Assembly (NCBI GenBank): GCA_004369045.1
Contig: ML213523.1
Location: forward strand, 1 to 64,000
DNA: 64,000 nt
Origin: Heliocybe sulcata
Lineage: Eukaryota; Basidiomycota; Agaricomycetes; Gloeophyllales; Gloeophyllaceae
Direction of reading: 5' to 3'
The notes below the pieces were generated by a model. It ran no database searches. It saw only the letters and a list, made by a program, of their open reading frames with translations, and was not told where the DNA came from. Positions 35,014 through 47,131 of the stretch are shown one piece after another. How positions within the stretch are numbered: position 1 is the first letter of the stretch; each line of letters begins with the position of its first letter. Both the position numbers and the translations under genes were made by a program.

Positions 35014-36258
35014 CTATTCTCGCGAACCCTGCTTCACACAAATGGCTGTCAAGGAAGGGATCACACGCATAGTCTCGGATCGGAAGCAAGAACGGGTTCG
35101 CACTTCGCCACGCATCACATCGAACGCAAGATAAGCATCATTAGACATCAGCGCTCGGCACTGGTCTCTATCTCGCGATCGTTCTTCATCTCTCTCGTTC
35201 CGACGCCATTCCAGATCGGCACCTGAGACGACGCCTCCCTGGGGAAGAGAGACATTTAGTGCGACCCGCGCATTGGCGAGTTCATGCAGGCGCAGCATCA
35301 GCCTTGACATAGCTAGCACAGAGATGCTGATGCCAAAGTAACATCAGCCAACGGGTGGCGTCAAAGGAGGAAAAAAGCGGCGAACTTACTTGGCGGATGG
35401 ACTACTCAAGAATCCTGCCCAGGACTCCTGAGGTGACACCGCAGTCAGCGATATGGAGAGAAGGAGAATCAGAGACATCGTCATACGTACATCGAACACC
35501 TAGTCGCATGAGTTTGGTTACAACCAGCTCCCCGTGATATAGTATGAAAGACGCACACGATAGCTCAGTATATCAGTCAGATTGACCGTGACCACGACTC
35601 TGCGAAGTGTTATATGAGCAGTAATAACTTCAAGAGCGACCCTGGTCGCCTCAGAGGAAGTATACCTACGCGAAATAGGCTGTGCTTTGGGAAGGCATGG
35701 ATGAGCTATGAGGCGATACTTTGGCTGCATGGAGGCACCGTCACGGCTGGCACTGTGAGTGAGTGATTTTTCTGCACCCCTTTTCCAGCCGTTTTCACGG
35801 TATTCTTGGGCGGCGTTGGATACGATCATAATGAAAACAAAGACATCAAACGCCAACATGAGCTCCCATGCTCTGACTAGGTCTATAAGTAGCGCATTAG
35901 TACATGCACGGACAACGCTGTGGCAAGACGCACCTGTCGTCCTGGAAACGTGACCATGTCTGATGTCGCGCATCAGGGATTGAAGATGGTGGCTTACCTG
36001 CCGTCGACGAATCTAGCAATGCAATTCCCAGTACTTCCCCTGTTCACCATGGGCTCCTGCGGACATAACGGTCCACTAAGCTATGCAGTGAATCACTACA
36101 TATATGGCTGGGGAAAGGTAATGCCTTACGCCGCCCATAGCAACCACAACGATGCTGGCAAAGCCAAGACAGCCTAGAGCCAACCGACTCCGGCTACAGA
36201 GAGCGTAGACTCTGAGTACCATCAGCACTAGTGATGACGACTTCAGCGGGGATTGCAA
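35014..36258 (-). CDS. DUF6533-family membrane protein, copy 1 (N terminus not found)
   Basis: Pieces of the DUF6533 seven-helix family appear in the correct order on the minus strand. The transmembrane segment VLMVLRVYALCSRSRL lies at about 36230-36100, the segment RAWELMLAFDVFVFIMIVS at 35880-35820, and the last helix SISVLAMSRLMLRLH, after an intron acceptor, at about 35310. A hydrophilic tail ends at 35014. The family-defining N-terminal segment (ILYYDH...W...FLLNRY) is not found directly upstream. A lone match lies 1.1 kb further up at 37336-37381. The gene is either 5'-truncated or has been split by rearrangement. Proteins of this family are abundant in Agaricomycetes and have no assigned function. 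Confidence 0.6.
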
Positions 36259-37335
36259 TTGGCTACGATGCTCACCTACTGATCACCAGGAGCTCACTGA
36301 TAGCCAAAGAAACGTGCCGCCACTTCACATAACGCATACAACTAGCTGAGCCTAAATGCAGGCATCCAGACGTAGACGGACGCAGAACGCACCTCTGTGA
36401 AACAGGATTGGACAGCTATATGTCATGATTTTCGACAAGAGTTACCGAGTTTGACTCGCCTGCAGATCCATGGGAATATAGGGTATGATTAGATATGAGA
36501 TATTTGACGTGGCCGCCAAGTAGCGGCTGGTGAGAAACAGAGTCTGGCCCAATCTTGCCTTGCTTTGCCATATAAAGGAGAGCTCGGAAGGGAGAGTGAG
36601 GATGTGGTCGTAAAGGAGCAACGCTAAAAGGTGACGTGATTACTTGTCCTGTACGGGAGGTCATTTGACGAGCCTACGGATGCATAATGGACGCAATTTG
36701 AGGCAAACCTAGACATCACGTTAGTACGTAGTACGAGGCCATCAAACGTTGACCTGCATATGACTCACGCAGGATATGAAGGAATGGACGTCGCAGACAT
36801 GGAGTAAAGGAGCGCCTATGACGGTCCTGCACTCAACTGCATCTATATCGTTGAGGTCTTGGTTCTCTTCTCTGCAAGGCTGTTCAATGCGTCAACCATC
36901 GTCCAGATCAAGATCGTTGCGAGACAACGGGGGATCACCCAGGATAACATCCATCTTGAGGACAAGCTCGCCTCCAGATAGATGGTATCTCGTGAGGTCT
37001 TCCTCAGTCAGTAACCCTTCCCAACTTGTACTGTCATGTTCTGGGTATCGATGTTATGATCCTGAGCTGACAACGTGGATGACTGATAATGCGGCAACCA
37101 CAGAGTTGCTTGTCATCAGGCCCGCGACCAGAGGAGATAAGGCACCTGCTGCAAGCGTATTGGACGAGCATCGTACAAAGCCATTGAGTAACCGCATGGC
37201 TATTTTCATCCCGCTGCCGTGGCACGATGGTGCCCTTTACAAGTGGTGTCAGCACAGAGAGCATATGGTGACAAACTGATCTCGTGCCAATTCCGCCTTC
37301 CCCGTCGCGTCGTCGCCCCCATCTCATATGTATTC

Positions 37336-37381
37336 AAATCTCGGCGGAGAAGGTGAGCAGATGGTCATAGAAGAGGATAAC
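37336..37381 (-). pseudogene. DUF6533 N-terminal fragment
   Basis: On the minus strand this encodes VILFYDHLLTFSAEI, the family's N-terminal signature, and then meets a TGA where intact copies have Arg. No following exon in frame was found. It may be the lost 5' end of copy 1 or the relic of another copy. Confidence 0.6.
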
Positions 37382-38534
37382 TAAAGAGGGGTTGGGTGAA
37401 GTGAAGATATATGCGCCATAATTTTCGTGGAACTGACCTATTGCGACGAGGTCTAGCGAGTTCTGGACAACGCTACAGCTGCTGAGTTAGAGATAAGACT
37501 CACAGGGATATAGCGGGAGCTTACAAGCTTGTTGGTCTAGCATTATGAAGTATACGAGCCAAGTTAACGAGGGGGAAGAAGTAGGGCCAGCCTTGTCGTG
37601 GAACAGACGGCTCTTTTTCTGCACCTTGGACGATGGGACAGTCTTCTATTTGTGACGAGTGTATCACCGTTCGTGCGTTGATTAATAGAGAAAACGTTTA
37701 ATGATGAGCGCAATCAGGCAAGGAGCGTGTATAGCAGGTGATCATCATACCGCAGTTCGCACAGCTAAAACCGAGTAGAGTCTCTCCATGCTGCGATGCA
37801 TTACAGCATTGTCGCCCTAGAGACGTAGAGATTGATAGTAGCTGTGTCGAACGATTGCTTGCACGGTCTAACACCTTTCGGATATACATACAAATCTAAG
37901 CAGATGATGGAGAGCAGATCAGTCAAGAGATGCATCAGAGAATATCACCTCTACTATGGATATTGGAAAAGACGAGTCGGAGGTTAGCGAGTTCGTCGGC
38001 ATTCGAAAGTCGTGCGCTACACAGGAACACGACATCTGGAGTGCGCTCTTTAGAAATCTCCTGGTACGGAGAGAGATGTATCTTCTTGAATTATCTCCTT
38101 GCACCTGGGGCGCGTGAGGAAGCGGTACGGGACAGACTCTGGGGCTTTGTGATAGGTGCTACGGAAACCTCCACCTCCCAACTCAGGATTTTACCCAAAG
38201 GCCCTAGAGCCCTATGCATATATGTGGAATATCAGCGACCAGTTGTGCGATCCAATGACTGTAGTGTCGAGTCCAGTCTCTGTGGTAACAGCAAACTCAG
38301 ATCATTGTCGCCTGCTGGTTGATGGCAAGGTGTGGGTGCACAGCCACTGCAGACGCAACGTCATGCTGTCTCCGGACTTTCGTATTCCCTGCAACGCAGA
38401 CACGGCACATCTCCATCGTATAGTCGGACCCAGAGCAATATGCTCCTACATATAGATTGTCCCCAAATACAGTACAATTACTTATTTTCTGTCTTCTGCC
38501 AAACGTGCTGCTGCACAAAAAGCATATGCTCCGT
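37382..38534. other. Intergenic, no gene recognised
   Basis: Short frames only. The right end is the 3' flank of the cyclophilin gene. A minus-strand stretch at about 37035-36890, to the left, also reads protein-like (LTEEDLTRYHLSGGE) without a family. Confidence 0.4.
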
Positions 38535-39193
38535 TTACGCGATTCCAGAGTCAGCGATGGTGATCGTGGCCTTAGGCTGGCCAGAGGCGGACCCTAGAGA
38601 CTCGACCTTCTTGACAATGTCCAGACCGTCGACAACCTCGCCTACGTGCCGATCAGTAAACGTGGCCAGGTAAGGCGCAACAGTATAACTCACCGAAGAC
38701 GACGTGGGCACCATCGAGCCACGAAGTGACGACGGTCGTGATGAAAAATTGCGAGCCGTTGGTGTTCTTGCCGGCGTTGGCCATGGACAAGATACCGGGC
38801 TTGGTGTGCTTCAGCTGGAAGTTCTCATCTGCAGAAGACGTTGCGGTCAGTGAGTTAATCCCTATCTGACCATCATTGAAACACTAACCCGCAAATTTCT
38901 CGCCGTAGATCGACTTGCCACCGGTACCGTTGCCCTTGGTGAAGTCACCACCCTGCAACATGAAGTTGGGGATGATACGGTGGAAGGAGGAACCCTTGTA
39001 GCCGAAGCCGTTCTGGCCGGTGGCCAGCTCACGGAAGTTGCGCGCGGTCTTGGGCACAACATCGTCGTAGAGCTTGAAGGTAATGCGACCAGCGGGCTGG
39101 CCGTTGATGGTGATGTCAAACTGCGAACGGGTGCATTAGTGACTGGGTGACGGGGGTTGGGCGCGGTAATGAACTCACGAAGACGTTCGACAT
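38535..39193 (-). CDS. CPR1: Cyclophilin A-type peptidyl-prolyl cis-trans isomerase
   Basis: Four exons: 39193-39179, 39120-38889, 38828-38694 and 38641-38535. They give 162 residues, the standard length of a single-domain cytosolic cyclophilin. The active-site and cyclosporin-binding stretches are intact: [16 protein letters not shown] (with the catalytic Arg), [13 protein letters not shown], the tryptophan of [11 protein letters not shown], and the end [10 protein letters not shown]. There is no signal peptide or extra domain, so it should act in the cytosol and nucleus in protein folding and be the cyclosporin A target. The very short first exon (MSNVF) is typical of fungal cyclophilin genes. 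A TATA box lies 56 bp upstream. Confidence 0.97.
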
Positions 39194-39248
39194 GATGAGT
39201 AAAATGAATCGATGAGGAGAAGTGGGCGTAGGTGGAAGAGTTGCAAAG

Positions 39249-39256
39249 CCTTTATA
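39249..39256 (-). promoter_or_regulatory. TATA box of the cyclophilin gene
   Basis: Reads TATAAAGG on the minus strand, about 56 bp before the ATG at 39193. Confidence 0.55.
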
Positions 39257-40308
39257 AGAAACGCGCGGGCGTTACCGATCGGAGATGATCTTTTGCGATT
39301 CGGATAGATTAGAGCAAGCGCCCGTGGGGCTGGCTCCGATAGGTCTGTCGGCGGACCATAATACCTCACGGTTCAGATATAGAAGTCCGCCTGGAAATCC
39401 TGGTCGGCGCGCCACCCAAAGCTTCTGGCTACACCCAAACTGTAAGGTCTACTTACTGCCTGCCCTGTTACCATGTCATCAGCAGAGAGTACAGACAAGA
39501 GTACATGCATACCAGCTGCTGCTTTGTGGTGTCTGCCTGTTCCTTCCCAGCAGTACAGGTGCTCGCGGACGGCACGGTCCCCAAGGCCTAACTCTAGTTG
39601 GGGCCTAACTCTAGAAACAGCACAACGTTCGCTTGAGATAGGGTCTGGAACAGAGATGTACGCGGTATCACCCCGGAATAAGCGCGAAAGAAATACGGTC
39701 GACTCTGTCATAACCCATAGCGGTCCGTGCGCAGGCCGAAAGGTTATCCCGTGACATACTAATAAGCGTGACATCCGGGCATATCCGAGGTTTATTCGCA
39801 AATAAACCTCGCTATTGATGCATGATGAGAGAATCCACACCTATTAGCCCATACCTTACTCCGAACTACCAAAATTCAGATCAAAACATGGGTTATGCCC
39901 TCTAGAAATGTGTGTGGTATGGGAATTTACGGAGTTATGGGTTTTTATGAGATCTGACTAGGAACCGAGACGGCCAAAGCTATGTGCTTTTAGAGAGGTT
40001 ATGAGTTATCGGAGGTATGGGTTAGGACAGAGATCACGTACGTGAATCAAGTCAGACTGCTTGATAAATCTTTGTTAGGTTGACTCATTACTTCAACGTT
40101 CAAATTCGGTGAGTTGCAGCGGCCTGGCCATGATGGGAGAGACAACAGTGCGAAAGTATCGCGCCATACGCCCAGTATCAAGGATGATGCAAAGCGCTTC
40201 TATTTCTGCGCGAACCAAGAATGGGCGTGGTTCTGACACCCACCTAGGTCATAGAACGCAGGTTATATCGTCGCCGTCACTCCTCGCCAAGGTACCGAAG
40301 GCGCGAAT
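39257..40308. other. Intergenic between divergent cyclophilin and permease genes
   Basis: Contains both promoters and the possible MITE at 39844-40024. A 155-codon minus-strand frame at 39373-39840 has no ATG at its start and no domain. Confidence 0.4.
39844..40024. repeat. Possible MITE with imperfect terminal inverted repeats
   Basis: About 180 bp bounded by TAGCCCATACCTTACTCCGA on the left and, read in reverse from the right end, TAACCCATACCTCCGATAAC. The ends are similar over about 20 bases with a small gap, and the interior is AT-rich with further copies of ATGGGTT. A duplicated TTA could be the target site. The assignment is tentative; no second copy is in the window. Confidence 0.3.
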
Positions 40309-42574
40309 ATGGCCGCTTCGGAGACGGAGCCCCTTCTGAACCGGCGAGAAACAGCGCCCGGTGATCCTTCCGAATCCGGGAGGCACGAAGAGGATGATGA
40401 CTGTTCGTAGCATTTGACAACAGATAGGCTGGAATCTGACCAACTAGTGTAGGGAAGGATGGAGAAACTCTGGACGAAGTACCGGAGTCTCGCAGACGCC
40501 TCGGTAAGTTGGTCATATTTTCATATCGACGGACGAACTAGACCCACTAGAGATAAGGCGTCCTAAGCGCCATTTTCTTGATATTCAATCGAATAATTGG
40601 GACTGGGTAAGGTGGTTGTGCCTTTGCAAACCCGTCTTGCACTGACTGCTCTGAAAGAATATTCTCGACGCCGAGTATTATACTCAGAGCGGCAGGCAGC
40701 GTCGGGGTGACCATGCTCATGTGGGCCATGGGCGCTCTCATAGCTGCAGCGGGAGCAGCCGTGTACGTCGAGTTTGGAGCAGTGAGTCCAGTCGTGGTGT
40801 GCGACACCGGTTTTATAGACACACCTGCCGTCATAGGGCCTACCACGGAGTGGTGGTGAAAAGACCTACATGGAATATATCTATCGCCATCCGCGATTCC
40901 TGGTCTCGTGCATCTATGCCTCGTATGGCCTCTTCATAGTAAGTCAAGTTCCGGGTACTTGGATCCCGAGACTAACGGATTTCGTGCCTAGGGCTGGCTG
41001 TCGGCGAACAGCACAGCTTTTGGCCAATGTAAGGGTTGCCTTCCAGTGTAGGTACAGTGATTGAGCTATTCTTTAGATGTCCTGCATGCCTTTGGCGTCG
41101 CTCCCGGAACATGGAACGTCCGCCTTGTCGGGATCTCCTGCATTGCCTTCTGCCTCGTCATGCACGGCTTTTTCATGAAGTGGGGTGTACGCATGCAAGA
41201 TGCTGTAGGCTTCTTCAAGGTCTTTGTGCTCCTCGCGATCATCGTCTCCGGACTGTTTCACCTTCTCGGCGTTCCCGGTTTCGAGCTCGAGGAGGGTGTC
41301 GACATTCCGCACAATCTCGAGTGGCATAGTATGTGGAGCGGAACGACGCAAGATGTCAACTCCCTCGTGACGGGGATGTTCAACGTAGCTTGGTAAGACC
41401 CTTGCCTCATGCAATGAGGCAGACTATTGATACGCAGATGGCAGGGCGTATATAGGATACCACAACGCGAACTATGTCCTCTCCGAAGTCAAGAACCCCG
41501 TCAGGACTATCAAAATCGCAGCACCGGTTGCTGTCTTCTTCGTGGCTATGGTCTATTTATTGATCAATGTGGCCTATTTCGCAGTCGTATCTAGGAACGA
41601 CATTCTAGGGAGCCGCCAGATTGTCGCGTGAGTCTCTCACCGTGTGCTTTCCTCTTCCGCCTGACGATCCTCGCCCAGAGCGCTCTTCTTCCGCAACCTC
41701 TTTGGTCCCAAGGTTGAGAAGGTATAAGCTCCGTTTCTGACAATGGTCTGCATGCTTGACGGGCCTTACATAGACGCTCAGTATTATCATTGCGTTATCG
41801 ACACTGGGCAACATATCCGTCACCCTCTTTGCCTATGGAAGAGGTACTTGACGATAGTGTTCGCTGCGAGACTGGGTCTCTAACCCTTTCCAGTCGTCCA
41901 GGAGCTTGGGCGCGAAGGCATCCTCCCTTTCTCACCTTTCTTCGCAAGCAATAAACCCTTCGGCACTCCCCTGGCCGGGCTCGCTACCCAGGCTCTGGTC
42001 TCTTCGGCGATCATGATCGCTGCACCGCCCGGTGATGCCTATCTTTTGATGTTAAGCAGTACGTCGCAGCATCACTTTCTGATGATGGCGACTCCATCTT
42101 GACTATTGGCATAACTACAAGTGTCGGCGTACCCGCTGGCGATCTTCAATACCCTTGTCTCAGGTGGCCTGCTGCTCCTGAACACCCGGGCGTACAAGTC
42201 TTACTGCTGGCAAGCGCCGTTCCGCGCTTACAAGCCAGTAGTGATATTCTTCTTCCTTTCCAATTTGTTTTTGGTCACTGCTCCCTTCATCCCGCCAGTG
42301 CCCGGGTTCAAGCAATATGAACATCTGCCTTATTGGGTGCGCAATATTCTCTCGATGTTAGCTCACCAAACTGAGTCAATGGAACCGGATGCAGTCCCAC
42401 GCTGTTCTTGCCCTATCAATATCGCTGATTGGGATGTGTTATTGGTTTGTCCGCTTTAACTGGTTGCCACAGAGAAGTGGATACAGGCTTCAGAGGCTGT
42501 GGCTCGAGGGAGATGACGGCACTAGGCGAGCGGAGTTCGTGAAGACACCCAACCAGGCTCGGTCAGAGGCCTAG
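40309..42574 (+). CDS. Amino-acid permease of the LAT family (Mup1-like methionine permease)
   Basis: Thirteen exons, all in phase: 40309-40360, 40453-40503, 40558-40606, 40658-40781, 40837-40938, 40992-41028, 41077-41392, 41445-41627, 41679-41721, 41774-41843, 41894-42058, 42122-42336 and 42395-42574. They give 528 residues. Twelve hydrophobic segments fit the APC superfamily. The substrate-site unwound helix 1 reads NRIIGTGIFSTPS. Other family signatures are LPRSGGEKTYMEYIY, WAYIGYHNANYVLSEVKNP (helix 6 region) and GREGILPFS. This set is typical of fungal plasma-membrane Mup1/LAT-type transporters. The short acidic N terminus with lysine (GKDGETLDE) could be the place of ubiquitin control, as in yeast Mup1 (inference). 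Specificity for methionine is not proven by sequence. Confidence 0.93.
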
Positions 42575-43111
42575 AATATCCTCTGTTTTCCGAGACAACA
42601 TGTTATCAGACTGACCGTCATTAGATCACCGATGTCCTTGTGATGCCATAAAGTTGTTGACATGTATGCGCAGACCTTTCCTGTCATACTTCGGGCACAA
42701 GTCTTGGTTTGCTGATTCGAATGTCTTCGCCTTATATTTGCGAGGCAAGTCCTTTTCACGCTTGCTGGCGGTGACAAACGCTCACATGGAAGTCCTTCCA
42801 CCGTGATCAGCAATTCATTTAATCCCTCAGTCTCTGAATAAGCTCTAGCATAGGAGGGCTATGGTCTCCGTAGCGACGTCCTGATCTTGGCAGAAAGCGC
42901 CAGTGCTCTCAATCATGGATGTGATCGACAGCTTGTGCCTGTGCTGATCATCGTGATGATCTATAAGTAACCTGGATAAGCAGATATGATGCTAGCCGTC
43001 TAATAACAACAGGCGGTACCCCGACCAACAGACGCAAGACGGAAAATTCTGTATAAGGTGTATCCTGTCCTACAGGAAGTATGCACATCTGAGTGCCCGT
43101 TGCTTTCCATT
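42575..43111. other. Intergenic, no gene recognised
   Basis: 3' flank of the permease and upstream region of DUF6533 copy 2. Nothing else seen. Confidence 0.45.
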
Positions 43112-44690
43112 ATGACTGAGGAGCTACAGATGTACGGGATTTTGCGTTCCGTGACGAGATAGGCACATTACTTACATTGTCTTTCCCAGCTGGATTCACC
43201 AATGCGCTACTCTATTCGCTCTAGGTGCGTTCTTTGGACTATTGCAAACGAAGGGGTTGCTGACGAATGATCCTATAGTCATACTTTATTACGACCACAT
43301 GCTCACGCTATCTGCGGAAGTCACATTTATCTGGAAACCCGGTCTTTCCCTCGCCAAACTTCTGTTCCTAGCGAACCGATACTTGTCCTTCTTCGCGAAT
43401 ATGGCACTCATGTGCTTCAGTTATCGCGGCTTTCCTGCGGAGATGTTGGTGTTCTGCGGCTTGTTCTTTGTGTTGCGGCTCACTCGCATCCTTCGTCGAT
43501 GCCAGATGCGGACAACTCTCGACATTTCATCAACTCGCCATTATTGCGAGCCAGGTAATCGTATCACGTAAGTCCTTTATTTCTCTACCCTACTATCCAC
43601 TGACGACGAGGCAGTCGTGCTTGTGCTGCGCACGTACGCACTCTATGGTCGGAGTAGGCGGGTTCTCTTCTTCATCCTTGCCGTCGGGTTCATCCTTTTG
43701 TCTCTGATTGCCGTACGTTTCGGAACTTTTACCCAAATAATGTTCCTTCATAACACCGATTGCGCAGTGGTCGGCCTTAAACCAGGAGGATGTGACAGTC
43801 CTCATCCCTAGCTGTATATATGCTGCTACATCCGCAACGTGAGTTTGTCTCCCGCTCTCCCCTCCAGGTTGGCTAACGCTGCATCCTTCGGCCTATGATG
43901 ATAGTGCACAGCGTGAGGCTGACGTCCTCAGTCCTGTTCATTGACCGATTCTGATGCTTATATCAGGGCTTGCACTCGCATGGGAGGCCCTTGTGCTGTT
44001 TGACACCATGATCTTCGGGCTTACCCTGAGGCAAGCTCTCGCGCGAGGATCCAGCAGCTTGCGATTGAAAGATGTGTCCAGGATAATGTCTGTGGTTCTC
44101 TGGGATGGTGGGTCAGCTACATATCACCATGGTTCATGGTGGCTGAATTTCCCTCTTACAGGGTCAATGTACTTTGCGTGAGTCATCGAAATGCTCCAAG
44201 TCGTGTCAAGTCCGACCGCCGAACATAGGCTCATGGCACTCGTTAACCTCGCAAATATTCTGTCTTTCTATGTGCGCATACATTTGCTATCGTCTATCCA
44301 TGCCTGCTGACTCTCAATGGATCACAGCTTGCACCCGTATGTCCATTGTACCTATTACCTAGGGTTTACAAACCTTAAACATCTTGGAAGCCGATATTCA
44401 AAGGCGTCCTTTCGTCGTTCGCCAACGCGTGAGTATCTCTGCGAGGGCAGAGAGTGCCCTATCTGACCCGGATTTGCAGATTCTCCGTCACACTGGTCTC
44501 GCGCCTGATGCTGCACTTGCACCAATTTGCACATTCTGGGCGTCAGCCTGTGTTTGAGAGCGGCTGTGCGACATCTTACGAAATCTCCTCGGCGTCTCCG
44601 TCCATGTCTTTCTCTGATGAGTGGCGAGATGATCTCAGACCAAGAAATCCAGCGTATCGGCTCCCGCCTGAGTCTGCATCTGTCGCATAG
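43112..44690 (+). CDS. DUF6533-family seven-helix membrane protein, copy 2
   Basis: The family's segments follow each other across seven to nine small exons. They are VILYYDHMLTLSAEVTFIW, LLFLANRYLSFFANM, LVLRTYALYGRSRRVLFFI, a Cys-containing loop (VLIPSCIYAA), AWEALVLFDTMIFGLTL, VLWDGGSMYFALMALVNLANI and the last helix ISVTLVSRLMLHLH. A hydrophilic C-terminal tail ends at 44688-44690. The first exon is weakly defined: the ATG at 43112 is the best candidate, with a second small exon ending before the intron at about 43225. No nonsense changes were seen in the recognised exons, so the gene may be functional. Function of the family is unknown; seven helices and the small loops suggest receptor-like topology. 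Confidence 0.75.
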
Positions 44691-45110
44691 TAATTCGACT
44701 AGTATTCGTCTTGTATATTCATGGTTAATAGTGTGGACTGTCAGATCCCCGTAGAACATACATCCACTGTAGCGCTATATTATTTTATTCATCTTATGTC
44801 CTTCCGGAGGGCGTCTCCGTCTCCATCATTCGAACCTATGCGATAAACGTCAGCCCGAATCCAACAGAAGGCGCCCTAGGAGAATTTGGAGCATCCAAGA
44901 ACGATCGTGACGCATCTGTCACGGTGTGGCGAGGATACCCAGCACGTGACATGACGAGGAGGCGGGGCGTATGATGTCAGGGGCGACTCTTGTACGTCTC
45001 CACTGCCAGTGGCGAAGCATATATAAGCCGATCTCCATAATGATGGGTACTTCAGAACATTCCGTGCAACACATCTCATAACTCAACCACTCTCACAACA
45101 CATCACCACC
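44691..45110. other. Promoter region of the 45.1 kb gene
   Basis: Contains a clear TATA box at 45019-45027 and a CA-rich leader directly before the ATG. No other gene seen. Confidence 0.5.
45019..45027 (+). promoter_or_regulatory. TATA box
   Basis: ATATATAAG, 84 bp upstream of the ATG at 45111, followed by a typical fungal CA/CT-rich leader (CTCACAACACATCACCACC). Confidence 0.6.
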
Positions 45111-45761
45111 ATGTCTGAAAACGCAGCTACCAGCCACCGCCACAACGACTACGTCGGCAACGCCGCGAATGCCGACCGCATTCCCGGAGCTGAGAAGGCT
45201 ACGACTGGCCACAGCTACGTGGCCGTCTTCCCAAAAGGTTCGTTATTCTTGCGCACAGCTCAGATCGAATAGAATGCTGATCAGCTCTGCAGAGACTCCA
45301 CCACAGCAGCAGCAGAATGCTGCACCCCGTCATGTTGAAGAGCACCTACCTCCGCTCACAGGCCGCGACAGGCCCCCTGCGCATGACAACGAGCCAAGCG
45401 CTGACCAGATTCGGGCTGTCAAGAATTCAGGTGAGTTGAACGGATGGAGAGGACGACCTGTCCGTACTCAAAACTCGCTTCAGAACTCCAACAACGAGCA
45501 GAAGGCGGCCTCGAGTCCCTCGCACAACCTCGTGTCGGGGACGTCGTCATCGACCGGGACCCATACGCCGAGCGTACCTCGGTGGGCGACACCTTGACTG
45601 GCGCGACGTCGAAGGATGTGCACACCGGCTTGGGGCACCCTGGCTCTGGGCAGACCAGCAAAGAATTGCACAATGACGGGATGGCCCACCGCAAGAAGCA
45701 GCAACAGGGGACGGATCAGTATGGTTCGGATGCGATCCCTCGCGAGGAGCCGCCCTATTAA
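45111..45761 (+). CDS. Small hydrophilic conserved-type protein, unknown function
   Basis: Three exons, 45111-45237, 45293-45430 and 45484-45761, give 180 residues. The protein is very hydrophilic (rich in Gln, Asp, Glu, Gly, His, Lys), has no signal peptide or membrane segment and no cysteine, and is probably largely disordered. Recognisable local patterns are a Q-run after ETPPQQQQ, AERTSVGDTLTGATSKDVH, and a Gly/His/Lys-rich end (MAHRKKQQQGTDQYG). Composition resembles stress-related hydrophilin or LEA-like proteins of fungi, but no named family is recognised. The strong TATA box and CA-rich leader suggest a well-expressed gene. Confidence 0.75.
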
Positions 45762-47131
45762 GCGGGCAGTGTGGCTTAGACCAGAAGTAAAATGTATTTG
45801 TACTAGTATAATCGTTGCATATTTGCACGCCTTGCGTAACAAAGTCCTGCGGTGTGAGCTGAAGGTGTGATCCTGAAAAAAAGCTCACTAGGCAGAGTTG
45901 AGATGGTGGTGTGGAAGTGGTGTGGAAGTACGCTCATGATTTGAAGCTCGTGGTCGGGTTCCCAACAAACGCCGCAGTACAATGCGGAATTGAAACGCTG
46001 GGCCGATCCTGCGCACCTCGGGATTGTAGGAACAGAGATTATCAAGAATTCGGCGAAATTAGACCTCAGGCCTCACGCGCACGACTGAGCCGAACATGCT
46101 GACAGGAGGCTGCAAGTCTAACGTCGCCTGGTGGAGGACTAGGCGTATCCAAGAATACGCACGGGTATGGTGAGACACTTTTAGCCAGACCGTGAGTGCT
46201 GAGCATTAAACCAGTGAAACTGTCAGTTACGTCCGGGCGAAGGATGACAACCGCCTACAAAGTCAAGCCTCGGCTCGGTGCTTCTTGGGAAGGATAGACG
46301 GGCATGTCCTGAAAATAGGCTTAAACATAGCCTTCAACTGGTTTGGTACGCCGCGATGCAGAGTCCGCGATTGTACAGATTCTGCAGATAGAGAATGTCG
46401 GAACCATGGATAGGTTTATGGTGCCGATTAGCTGGGTTGATGCGCTACCTGCGGATAAAGCGGCCGCGCGATACACGGTCCATAAGGAAAGCCCCCAGAG
46501 CGCTTGAAAAAGTTTCTGAGTCTTGAAAGCGAGCGTGCCATGAAAACTGAGCTTAATAGCAGCCACCAGACCCTTGCCCTTGTAATACACAGAGTTAGGC
46601 TATCGGTGGAAGAGTGCTCCGTCAAGGTACATGAAAGCAGGGACGAGAATATGGGAGTCCACGAATGCAAATAGAGACAAATCGCCCGGCAAGAACTCAG
46701 TCCGATTAGTCCTTTCTGGGCGACGGCCTTACCACTGGTGCACCTTATTTTGTGGACATATGGTGACCGTGCGCGAGGACGGCATAGAAAGGTTAGCCTA
46801 CGCTCTTCTCTCTTCTTGACGGCCGGCCGAGGACGCGACGACTCGGACGCGAAGTGCTCAGCGACGGGTTGCCTTGTGATACCGAAGACGGAGGCTTTTA
46901 CCACCCGAACGTAATACTTGAACGTGCCAGCGCCGCGGTGGTCTGACAGAATCTGTCTCCTTAAGACCTCCGTGAAGGCAGCGCTCATACTACGGACTTG
47001 GACCAGGATTATGTCCGGCACATCATGAGTGGTACGTTATGGCGTCTCGGCTAGATTAACTGGCTAATCTCGAGTGATCGTGCGTAGATACCCCAGATGG
47101 AACGGGCACTTACGAAGCGGAGGCGCGAGCC
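45762..47131. other. Intergenic, no gene recognised
   Basis: 1.4 kb. A 197-codon minus-strand frame at 46428-47021 and an 89-codon one at 46321-46590 have no domain and no splice partners. The right end carries the upstream region of DUF6533 copy 3. Confidence 0.4.

Noticed and set aside
39373-39840. 155-codon frame on the minus strand
   Set aside because: Begins with GTG, crosses into a possible repeat and has no recognisable domain; probably chance.
46428-47021. 197-codon frame on the minus strand
   Set aside because: Composition is not protein-like throughout and no family or splice pattern supports it.
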